A stretch of DNA of 5,263 bases from DRQF01 sp964559135 (lineage in GTDB: Bacteria; Planctomycetota; GCA-002687715; DRQF01): the NCBI GenBank assembly GCA_964559135.1, contig CAZLGG010000171.1:1-5263 (forward strand), read 5' to 3'. Positions 1 to 5,263 of the stretch are shown here, piece by piece. Positions within the stretch are counted from its first letter, which is position 1; each line of letters begins with the position of its first letter. The notes below the pieces were generated by a model. The model was not told the DNA's origin, ran no database searches, and saw only the letters and a list, made by a program, of their open reading frames with translations. A program made the translations under genes and the position numbers.

Positions 1-100
1 CATCCCAGGGGTGAACGAGGGCCGCTCCCAGGAGCAGAAGGGCCGGCCACCGCAGGCGAGTGAGCGAGGGAAGGGCTACGGGGGCCGTTCGCGGGTTCAA
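1..100 (-). CDS. N-terminus of a probable exported protein (partial, runs off left edge)
   Basis: Reading leftward from a TTG at 100-98 there are 33 open codons to the window edge. The translation starts MNPRTAPVALPSLTRLRW and continues into PALLLLGAALVHPWD. That is an arginine-containing n-region followed by a hydrophobic run (about residues 19-29), the pattern of a signal peptide or a first membrane anchor. The start is chosen because a strong Shine-Dalgarno sequence, GGAGGAG, ends five bases before the TTG, and no in-frame ATG lies nearby. Third codon positions are mostly G or C, as in the other genes here. The gene is divergent from the pyruvate-kinase-like fusion gene. Too little is visible to name a family. 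The alternative is that this is non-coding sequence with a chance open frame, but a strong ribosome site together with a signal-like N-terminus makes a gene more likely. Confidence 0.5.
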   Translation of the reverse strand, partial: MNPRTAPVALPSLTRLRWPALLLLGAALVHPWD

Positions 101-105
101 GCGGT

Positions 106-112
106 CTCCTCC
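106..112 (-). promoter_or_regulatory. Shine-Dalgarno site for the TTG-started minus-strand gene
   Basis: On the minus strand the bases read GGAGGAG, then ACCGC, then TTG. This is a near-perfect match to the anti-Shine-Dalgarno tail with normal spacing (5 nt from AGGAG, 7 nt from GGAGG). It is the main evidence that the unusual TTG at 100-98 is a real start codon. Confidence 0.5.
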
Positions 113-145
113 GAGGAAAAACCTCAATTTTCCGGTCTCGCACGG

Positions 146-174
146 AACATAACGGGGCGAGGGCAGCTTGGAAA
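146..174 (-). promoter_or_regulatory. Candidate sigma-70-type promoter for the left-edge gene
   Basis: On the minus strand TTTCCA (174-169) and TATGTT (151-146) are separated by 17 bases. Each matches four of six bases of the -35 and -10 consensus. Transcription would begin near 139, leaving a leader of about 39 nt before the TTG start, which is a sensible length. Such partial matches occur by chance, so this is only a candidate. Confidence 0.22.
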
Positions 175-307
175 CCTCGGGCTGACAAGGCTTTGGCTCT
201 CCGCCCCTTGTAGTCGATGGAGTAGGAGGGCACTTTCCCATGCCGCATCGGTTTCGGAGAATGTTGTCGCGCCGCCCGCATTTTCATCATGAGAGGTCGC
301 TGAATTC

Positions 308-2041
308 ATGCCGACGCAATTCATCTGCACGATCGGACCCAAGACCATCGATAAGGAGTGGCTGGTCCGCCTCCATCAGGGAGGCATGAACATCGCCCGG
401 GTCAACGGAGCCCACGGCAGCCTGGAGGATGTCCAGGATTTCATTCACCGGCTCAAGAACGACCTTCCCGAAGGGGTGGCCATCCTTCTCGACCTGCCAG
501 GCAACAAGATTCGAACCGATGGTTTCCTGGAACCCGTCGAGCTGGTCGCCGGTGAGACCTTCGTTCTCAGACCGGACATGCTGACCTACCGGCCCCTCTA
601 CAAGAGCGTCCACACGGGACACCGCATCTCCGCCGCGGATGGCTCGATCCAGCTCGAAGTCACCGGAATCGATGGCGAGGACATCCAGACCAAGGTCATC
701 GTCGGAGGGCCGCTCGCCAACCGCAAGGGCATCAACATCCGCGGCATCCACGGCGAAATCCCTTTCGACTTCGAACGCGATATCGACCTTTTGAACATCG
801 CCATCGAGAACGAGATCGACTACATCGGCCTCTCGTTCGTGAGGTCCGTGGAGCATGTCCGGAGAATCCGGGCTCAACTCGTCAACACGACCATCCAGAT
901 CATCGCCAAGGTCGAGACCGCTGAAGCCGTCGAGCACATGGATGCCATCCTCGGGGACGCGGACATGATCATGATCGACCGCGGCGACCTCGAGGCGGAG
1001 ATCGGCAAGGAGTTCGTGCCCCTCACCCAAAAACGGGTTCTCAAGCGAGCCGGCGAACTCGGCGTGCCCGTGATCGTGGCCTCCCAGTTTCTGACCTCGA
1101 TGCTCACGAAACCGTTGCCCTTCATGGCGGAGGTGTCCGACATCGCCAACGCCGTTCTGGACGGAGCGAGCGTTCTCATGCTCTCCGAGGAGACCGCCAT
1201 CGGCGACTACCCCGAGGAATGCATCGCCACGATGAGGCGGGTTGCCCAGTGCGTCGAGAACCACTGCGAACGGAGTCACGACGCGGTCATCCTGGCCGCC
1301 GGCCCCTCCACGGGATTCGGTTCCCTCACCACGAACAAGCACAAGTGCATGCTCGACGTAGGCGGCACGACGATTGTTCAACATCAGCTCGAGAACCTCA
1401 TGTTGTCCGGGGTGCCGACGGCGGACGTCGCGATCGTGACGGGTCACAACGCCCACCAGATCGAGCACTATCTGAAGTCCGAGGGCTTCCGCGGGGAATT
1501 CGTCTACAACCCCTGGTTTCAGACCACGAATATGGCCACGTCACTGTGGCTGGCGCGCCGACACGACCGCAATCTGATCCTCCTCTACGGCGATATCGTT
1601 TTCGAGTCCAGCATCCTCGATGACCTCATGGCCGCCGAAGGCGACATCGTCCTCGCGGTGGACCAACGCCACGACCTCGACGCCGAGGACGAGAAGGTCA
1701 TCCTCGAGGACGGCTTGGTGGTGCGCACGACCAAGGAACTCGATTCGACCGAGGCCACGGGCGAGTTCATCGGCATGGCAAAACTCACGCCAAAAGGGTC
1801 GGCACTGCTCTTCGACGAACTCTCGAAGACCGTACGGGAAGGCCAAATGATGCTGTTTCTCAGCGACGTCTTCGACCGCATGGCCAAAGCCGGTATCCCG
1901 ATTCACGCGACCATGACGCGAGGCCGTGCTTGGGCCGACAACGACAATCTGACCGACCTCAGTCGCACCCGCGAGGAGGTCTATCCCCGCATTCGGGCGG
2001 CCCGATCCGTCGCCTCGCCCCAGGAGACCTCGAAATCATGA
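308..2041 (+). CDS. Pyruvate-kinase-like catalytic core fused to a LicC-like nucleotidyltransferase
   Basis: A 577-residue two-domain cytosolic protein. Residues 1-318 resemble the pyruvate kinase A/B domains. CTIGPKT (7-13), MNIARVNGAHG (27-37) and LLDLPGNKIRT (60-70) are the N-terminal signatures. A shortened B domain spans about 71-135, and RKGINIRG (139-146) marks its exit. IIAKVE (199-204) carries catalytic Lys201 and Glu203, and RGDLE (225-229) carries metal ligand Asp227. ASQFLTSM (258-265) and SDIANAVLDGASVLMLSEET (277-296) complete the barrel. The PK C-terminal allosteric domain is absent. Residues about 325-565 form a nucleotidyltransferase: VILAAG (327-332), Lys346, YGDIV with Asp429, and a late WADNDNLTDL (542-551) with Asp546, as in the LicC/phosphocholine cytidylyltransferase group; NPWFQTTNMATS (401-412) also fits that group. 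A GAGAGG at 291-296 is the probable ribosome site, spaced slightly long. It overlaps sat by ATGA. Reaction and substrate are unknown. A phosphotransfer step followed by nucleotidyl activation is inferred from the domains. Family assignment of both halves is confident; glycolytic pyruvate kinase activity is doubtful. Confidence 0.92.
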   Translation: MPTQFICTIGPKTIDKEWLVRLHQGGMNIARVNGAHGSLEDVQDFIHRLKNDLPEGVAILLDLPGNKIRTDGFLEPVELVAGETFVLRPDMLTYRPLYKSVHTGHRISAADGSIQLEVTGIDGEDIQTKVIVGGPLANRKGINIRGIHGEIPFDFERDIDLLNIAIENEIDYIGLSFVRSVEHVRRIRAQLVNTTIQIIAKVETAEAVEHMDAILGDADMIMIDRGDLEAEIGKEFVPLTQKRVLKRAGELGVPVIVASQFLTSMLTKPLPFMAEVSDIANAVLDGASVLMLSEETAIGDYPEECIATMRRVAQCVENHCERSHDAVILAAGPSTGFGSLTTNKHKCMLDVGGTTIVQHQLENLMLSGVPTADVAIVTGHNAHQIEHYLKSEGFRGEFVYNPWFQTTNMATSLWLARRHDRNLILLYGDIVFESSILDDLMAAEGDIVLAVDQRHDLDAEDEKVILEDGLVVRTTKELDSTEATGEFIGMAKLTPKGSALLFDELSKTVREGQMMLFLSDVFDRMAKAGIPIHATMTRGRAWADNDNLTDLSRTREEVYPRIRAARSVASPQETSKS

Positions 2042-3198
2042 ACGACCCCATGGGCGGCGTCCTCGTGAACCGCACGGTGAGCGAGGACAGACGCGCCGCA
2101 CGTCTGGAGGAGGCTCTCTCCCTCCCCCGTATCGTCGCCGACCGCAACCTCATCCTCGAGGTCGAAAAGATCGCCAACGGCACGTTCAGTCCCCTGACCG
2201 GTTTCATGGGCCAAGAGGACGTTCGAAGCGTCCTCGAGACCTCGAGAACGGCGGAGGGCACGACGTGGACGATTCCCATCGTCTGTCACGCCCCCAGGGA
2301 GACCACGGACACCTTCGGCGTGGGCGACGAGGTCACGATCTGGAGCGCTTCCGACGACCAGCCGTCGGCCATCCTCACCGTCACGGAAATCTTCCCCATC
2401 GACAAGGAGGCCTTCGCCTCCTCCGTCTTCGGCACGACCGACGGCGAGCACCCGGGGGTGGGCCAACTCCACGGCTGGGGCGAGATGGCCGTCGCCGGCG
2501 ACATCGAGTTCTTGCAGACCGCCAAGAGTCTCATCCCCGCGGCGTATGACCTCTCCCCAGCCGAGGTGCGGGCGGCCATCGCCGAGCGAGGCTGGAAAAC
2601 GATCGTGGGCTTCCAGACCCGCAACCTCGGACACCGCGCTCACGAATACCTGCAAAAATGCGGACTCGAACACGTGGAAGGCCTGCTCATCCATCCCTTG
2701 ATCGGCTGGAAGAAGAAGGGCGACATGCTCCCCGAGGTCATCCTCGACGGCTATGAGATCCTCATCGACAACTATTTCGTCCGCGATCGGGTGATGCTCT
2801 CGGGCCTCACCACCGCCATGCGCTACGCCGGGCCGAAGGAGGCCGTCTTCCACGCGATCATCCGAAAGAATTTCGGCTGCACCCACTTCATCGTCGGGCG
2901 GGATCACGCGGGGGTCGGCGGCTACTACGAGAAGTACGCGGCCCACGCGATCTTCGACACGCTGGAGGGCGATCTGGGCATCGAAATCATGCGTCTCCAC
3001 GGTCCGTGTTGGTGCGAGAAGTGCCAGAGCATCGTGACGGAACACACCTGTCCCCACACGGAGGACTGGGTGCAGATCAGCGGCACCCAGGTGCGGGCGA
3101 TGCTGTCGCGAGGGGAAAGGCCGCCCCGCTCTTTCATGCGGCCGGAGATCGGCGACTTCCTCGTGCAGCGCGCCCAGGAGGGCCGCGCCTTCTTCTGA
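2038..3198 (+). CDS. sat: Sulfate adenylyltransferase (ATP sulfurylase), single-domain bacterial/archaeal type
   Basis: The family makes adenosine 5'-phosphosulfate (APS) and pyrophosphate from ATP and sulfate in the cytosol. The 386-residue length is normal for the form without a fused APS kinase. An N-terminal PUA-like domain (about 15-165) contains NGTFSPLTGFMG (47-58). The catalytic domain has GFQTRNLGHRAHEY (191-204, the QTRNPxHxxHE motif), HPLIGWKKKGDM (219-230), GRDHAGVGGYY (287-297) and ISGTQVRAML (347-356), then RPPRSFMRPEI. Cys326, Cys329, Cys338 and His340 (CEKC, then CPH) form the zinc-binding site typical of this branch. Its oddity is that the usual proline after QTRN is replaced, giving NLGH for NPxH, while both histidines remain. 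The ATG start overlaps the previous stop (ATGA), and AGGAG at 2022-2026 lies 11 nt upstream, so translation is probably coupled to the fusion gene. No APS kinase, APS reductase or sulfate transporter is visible, so the fate of APS is unknown. Family call very sure; pathway uncertain. Confidence 0.95.
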   Translation: MNDPMGGVLVNRTVSEDRRAARLEEALSLPRIVADRNLILEVEKIANGTFSPLTGFMGQEDVRSVLETSRTAEGTTWTIPIVCHAPRETTDTFGVGDEVTIWSASDDQPSAILTVTEIFPIDKEAFASSVFGTTDGEHPGVGQLHGWGEMAVAGDIEFLQTAKSLIPAAYDLSPAEVRAAIAERGWKTIVGFQTRNLGHRAHEYLQKCGLEHVEGLLIHPLIGWKKKGDMLPEVILDGYEILIDNYFVRDRVMLSGLTTAMRYAGPKEAVFHAIIRKNFGCTHFIVGRDHAGVGGYYEKYAAHAIFDTLEGDLGIEIMRLHGPCWCEKCQSIVTEHTCPHTEDWVQISGTQVRAMLSRGERPPRSFMRPEIGDFLVQRAQEGRAFF

Positions 3199-3210
3199 TC
3201 GCTCGGCGGT

Positions 3211-4872
3211 TCAGCGGGTCTTCGGAACCGTGCGGTTGGTGTAGGTCAAACCGACGATGCGCAAACCTTCCGGCGTCCGGATGAGTTGAAACACGTCCGT
3301 CCCCTGGGCCGTCGTCTCGCCCGCGACAACCGTGAAGGGCGCCCAAACGGTGACGATCGCACCGTCGACGAGAACGCGGGGCTCGGCGGAGATCCATTCC
3401 TTGATGCTCTGCCCCCTCTCCTCGACGGCCTTCGCGACCCGTTTCAAGAAGTCCTCGGCGGGAACGACTTCCTGCCGACCGTCCCCATAGGACGCGGCGA
3501 TGAGGGCGCCCGGCTGAAAGGCCGCCCGAACCCGATCCCAGCGCCCCTCCGAGTAGTGGTTCAAGACCTCCTTGCAGAAGGCGACGGCTTCCCGGGCGGT
3601 GGCTCCGCCCCGGCGATCCACCACGAGTCGCCCGTTCTTCCAGACCGCCGCGGGACGACGGAGAGCTGTCATGTCTTCGAGGGGGTCGCCCGCCACGAGG
3701 ATCATGTCGGCGCGGGCCTGGGGGCGGATGACACCCAGGTCGTCGCGACCGAGGACCTGCGCCGCCACGGTCGTCGCGGCGGCGAGGGTTTCGGCCCCGG
3801 AGAGTCCGTATTCTCGGAGGAGCTCCAGCTCACGAGCGTTCTCGCCATGGGTGAAGACGCCGGCATCGCTGCCGCACGCGATGGCGACGTGGACGGCGAG
3901 GGCCCTCGCAATGAGGCGACGACCCGCGACGAGGCGTGGGGGTTCCTTCTCCCCCGGCTTCCACCCGGAATAACGCACGAGAGCTTCGCCCGCCGCCAGG
4001 GTCGGCACGAGATAGACTCCCGAGTCCCGCATGGCCAACAAGGTCGGCGTCGAGGCTCCCGTCCCGTGTTCGATCGTGCGCACGCCGGCCCGCACGGCCC
4101 GTCGGATGGCCTCGTCGGTGACGGCGTGCACGGCGACGGAAAGGCCGGCGCTTTTCGCCTCGTCGACGGCGGCGGCGAGTTCGGCTTGCGAGAAGGTCGG
4201 CGTGGACGGGTCACCCGGACGCCTGCGATAGTCGCCGTAGAGTTTGATCCAGTCCGCGCCGGCGGCGATCTGCCGCCGCACGGCCCGCCGGACGCCGTCC
4301 GCGCCGTCCGCCTCCTCGGCGCCCTTGGGCAGGCGCCACCGAGGGTCGAATCCGGACGGTCCATAACACCCGGTGGCGACGATGGCGCGGGTCGCCGTGA
4401 AGACACGGGGACCTGGGATCAACCTCTGGCGAATCGCCCGCCGCAGCGCCACGTCGGCGAAAGCGGCCCCTTCGGTTCCCAACTCCCGGATGGACGTGAA
4501 ACCCGCCTCGAGGGTGGCTCGGGCCGCCGGCGCCGCACGAAGAACGCGAAACTCGAGGGAGTCCCGCAACACCTGATCGTTCCAGGAGACCCGATCGTAG
4601 GGGTGGAGCAACAGATGGGTGTGGAGATCGATGAGCCCCGGGATGAGGTAGAGCCCCGAACCCTCGACCACGACGGCATCCGCGGGAACGGCCACCTCCT
4701 TCGTGGGCCCCACGGCCGCGATGCGGGAGTCCTGAATGAGCACGGCCTGACCCTCCAGCCACGACGTGCCCGACGGATTGAGAATCCTCGCCCCCACGAT
4801 GAGCTGGGGCGCTCGATCCTGAGCTCGAAGCCCGAGGGCGAGAAAGAGGACGATGAGGATACGTGTCGACAT
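3211..4872 (-). CDS. Exported amidohydrolase with C-terminal NTF2/SnoaL-like domain
   Basis: A 553-residue protein. Residues 1-18 look like a signal peptide (MSTR, then ILIVLFLALGL, then RAQ), so it is probably periplasmic or secreted. Residues about 20-420 are a metal-dependent amidohydrolase of the imidazolonepropionase/Xaa-Pro-dipeptidase-like group. The core starts at LIVGARILNPSG and has the metal motif DLHTH (His84, His86). It also has Lys210 in WIKLYGDY (candidate carboxylated bridging lysine), His249 in VAVHAV, His269 in TIEHGT and Asp336 in CGSDAG. The usual closing strand RADMILVAGDPLED is at 387-400. All expected metal ligands are present, so it should be active. Residues about 425-545 form an added NTF2/SnoaL-like alpha+beta cone domain (helix with FCKEVLNHYSEGRW, final strands DVFQLIRTPEGLRIVGLTY). 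The start has AGGAG at 4884-4880, seven bases upstream. It follows the MFS gene by 43 bp on the same strand, so they are probably co-transcribed. Substrate is not deducible; a peptide, cyclic amide or similar C-N bond is typical. Confidence 0.94.
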   Translation of the reverse strand: MSTRILIVLFLALGLRAQDRAPQLIVGARILNPSGTSWLEGQAVLIQDSRIAAVGPTKEVAVPADAVVVEGSGLYLIPGLIDLHTHLLLHPYDRVSWNDQVLRDSLEFRVLRAAPAARATLEAGFTSIRELGTEGAAFADVALRRAIRQRLIPGPRVFTATRAIVATGCYGPSGFDPRWRLPKGAEEADGADGVRRAVRRQIAAGADWIKLYGDYRRRPGDPSTPTFSQAELAAAVDEAKSAGLSVAVHAVTDEAIRRAVRAGVRTIEHGTGASTPTLLAMRDSGVYLVPTLAAGEALVRYSGWKPGEKEPPRLVAGRRLIARALAVHVAIACGSDAGVFTHGENARELELLREYGLSGAETLAAATTVAAQVLGRDDLGVIRPQARADMILVAGDPLEDMTALRRPAAVWKNGRLVVDRRGGATAREAVAFCKEVLNHYSEGRWDRVRAAFQPGALIAASYGDGRQEVVPAEDFLKRVAKAVEERGQSIKEWISAEPRVLVDGAIVTVWAPFTVVAGETTAQGTDVFQLIRTPEGLRIVGLTYTNRTVPKTR

Positions 4873-4915
4873 GGCGCTTCTCCTGGTCCCATTCTCACCC
4901 AGGCCGGGCGCGGGG

Positions 4916-5263
4916 TCATCCCCTGCGGGAGAATCGCCGAGAAAGAAGGACGACCAGAAGCGCGCAGAGGCCGGCGGACGCGAACAGAGGGGGCCTGGGG
5001 CCCACCCTTTCCAGAAGCGCCCCGAAGATCTGGTTCGAGAAGACGGCCCCCAAGCCCGTCCCCACGGTGGCCAGATAGGCCTGAGCCGATGAACGGAGAT
5101 GGGGAGGAACCCGATTCTCGAGGAGAAGCGGCATACCCAGGAAGATCCCTGCGATTCCCACGCCGTGAAGTCCCTGGATCATCTCCACGGACAAGAGCCC
5201 CGGCGCCCAAGCGGTGACGCTCCAGCGGACGGCTTCCGCAGCCAAGCCGAGCCGCACGAGGCC
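4916..5263 (-). CDS. MFS transporter, C-terminal part (partial, runs off right edge)
   Basis: The open frame enters from the right edge with no start needed and ends at TGA 4918-4916, giving 115 visible residues. It is strongly hydrophobic, with about three membrane segments and short basic loops, and ends in the cytosolic-type tail LLSRRFSRRG. VEMIQGLHGVGIAGIFLG, then RSSAQAYLATVGTGLGAVFS and a following FGALLERVGPR loop match the last helices of the nucleoside:H+ symporter / LacY-like MFS_1 group. In that group a Q-x-LHG helix and an AQ-x(n)-G-x-G helix are characteristic. It probably imports a small solute such as a nucleoside or sugar across the inner membrane. A GTG at 5257-5255 is in frame but is an internal codon, since the family is about 400 residues long. 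It lies just upstream of the exported amidohydrolase gene, so the two may act on related substrates. Family sure; substrate unknown. Confidence 0.85.
   Translation of the reverse strand, partial: GLVRLGLAAEAVRWSVTAWAPGLLSVEMIQGLHGVGIAGIFLGMPLLLENRVPPHLRSSAQAYLATVGTGLGAVFSNQIFGALLERVGPRPPLFASAGLCALLVVLLSRRFSRRG

Larger units (their letters stand above)
101..307. other. Divergent intergenic region (about 207 bp)
   Basis: This region separates the left-edge minus-strand gene from the plus-strand fusion gene, so it should carry promoters for both. It is visibly less G+C rich in places (for example 113-131) than the flanking genes. It contains overlapping small inverted repeats, GAGG-A5-CCTC at 113-125 and GGAAAA/TTTTCC at 115-120 and 128-133. 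They lie at the minus-strand ribosome site and just upstream of it, so they could affect the left gene. I could not identify a convincing plus-strand promoter. A 93-codon open frame at 11-292 crosses the region but has no family resemblance, is arginine/serine/glycine rich, and overlaps the better-supported minus-strand start. Confidence 0.6.

Noticed and set aside
81..110. GGTTCAA at 94-100, considered as a tRNA or tmRNA T-loop
   Set aside because: The flanking bases do not form the five-base T stem, there is no acceptor stem or CCA end, and no anticodon arm lies upstream.
11..292. A 93-codon plus-strand open frame in the leader region
   Set aside because: Its start lies inside the better-supported minus-strand gene, it has no clear ribosome site, and the translation is low-complexity with no family resemblance.
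289..303. Four-codon leader frame ATG AGA GGT CGC TGA just upstream of the fusion gene
   Set aside because: It has no ribosome site of its own and overlaps the probable Shine-Dalgarno of the main gene; nothing suggests an attenuator.
287..1468. A 393-codon minus-strand open frame opposite the PK-like fusion gene
   Set aside because: It mirrors a gene with clear PK motifs, has a biased His/Asp/Val/Gly composition and no recognisable domain; antisense shadow.
1981..3057. A 358-codon minus-strand open frame opposite sat
   Set aside because: It lies antisense to the intact ATP sulfurylase and has a repetitive Asp/Glu/Val/Gly composition without motifs.
3207..3230. Inverted repeat CGGTTC / GAACCG across the convergent stop region, considered as a bidirectional terminator
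   Set aside because: The stem is only six base pairs with a 12-base loop, there is no T tract on either side, and it overlaps the end of the amidohydrolase gene. Convergent genes 12 bp apart need some termination, but this is not convincing.
3286..5217. A 643-codon plus-strand open frame opposite the amidohydrolase and MFS genes
   Set aside because: It is rich in Gly, Arg, Pro and Asp, has no family motifs or domain pattern, and spans two unrelated minus-strand genes whose motifs are fully intact. It is an antisense shadow produced by high GC3.

Overview
This is a high-GC bacterial window with strong G/C bias at third codon positions, which gives long antisense shadow frames. A secreted amidohydrolase with an extra C-terminal domain and a TTG start with a strong Shine-Dalgarno site suggest a Gram-negative soil or sediment type such as Acidobacteriota. 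That assignment is an impression from style only. No rRNA, tRNA, CRISPR array, insertion sequence or phage gene was seen.

Layout: (1) Positions 1-100, minus strand, hold the first 33 codons of a gene running off the left edge; its start looks like a signal peptide. (2) Positions 101-307 are a divergent intergenic region. (3) Positions 308-3198, plus strand, hold a two-gene operon with an ATGA overlap. Its first gene is an unusual fusion of a pyruvate-kinase-like catalytic core, lacking the usual C-terminal allosteric domain, to a LicC-like nucleotidyltransferase. Its second gene is an ATP sulfurylase (Sat). (4) After a 12-bp convergent gap, positions 5263-3211, minus strand, hold the end of an MFS transporter and then, 43 bp downstream, a secreted metal-dependent amidohydrolase fused to an NTF2/SnoaL-like domain.

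The most interesting part is the plus-strand operon. Three enzyme activities that all handle nucleotides or activated phosphate/sulfate (PK-like phosphotransfer, NTP-dependent nucleotidyl transfer, and adenylyl transfer to sulfate) are encoded in two translationally coupled genes. No APS kinase, APS reductase or other sulfate-assimilation gene is visible beside them. The PK half keeps the catalytic Lys/Glu/Asp core but carries the residues linked to K+-independent pyruvate kinases and several substitutions at otherwise conserved positions. The nucleotidyltransferase half lacks the usual arginine in its nucleotide loop. The Sat has lost the usual proline of its QTRNP motif. Together these suggest a specialised pathway that makes or activates a small phosphorylated or sulfated metabolite, rather than glycolysis plus ordinary sulfur assimilation. 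The product cannot be deduced from this window.

The minus-strand pair looks like an ordinary uptake-and-hydrolysis unit: an MFS permease of the nucleoside/sugar symporter type with an exported hydrolase.
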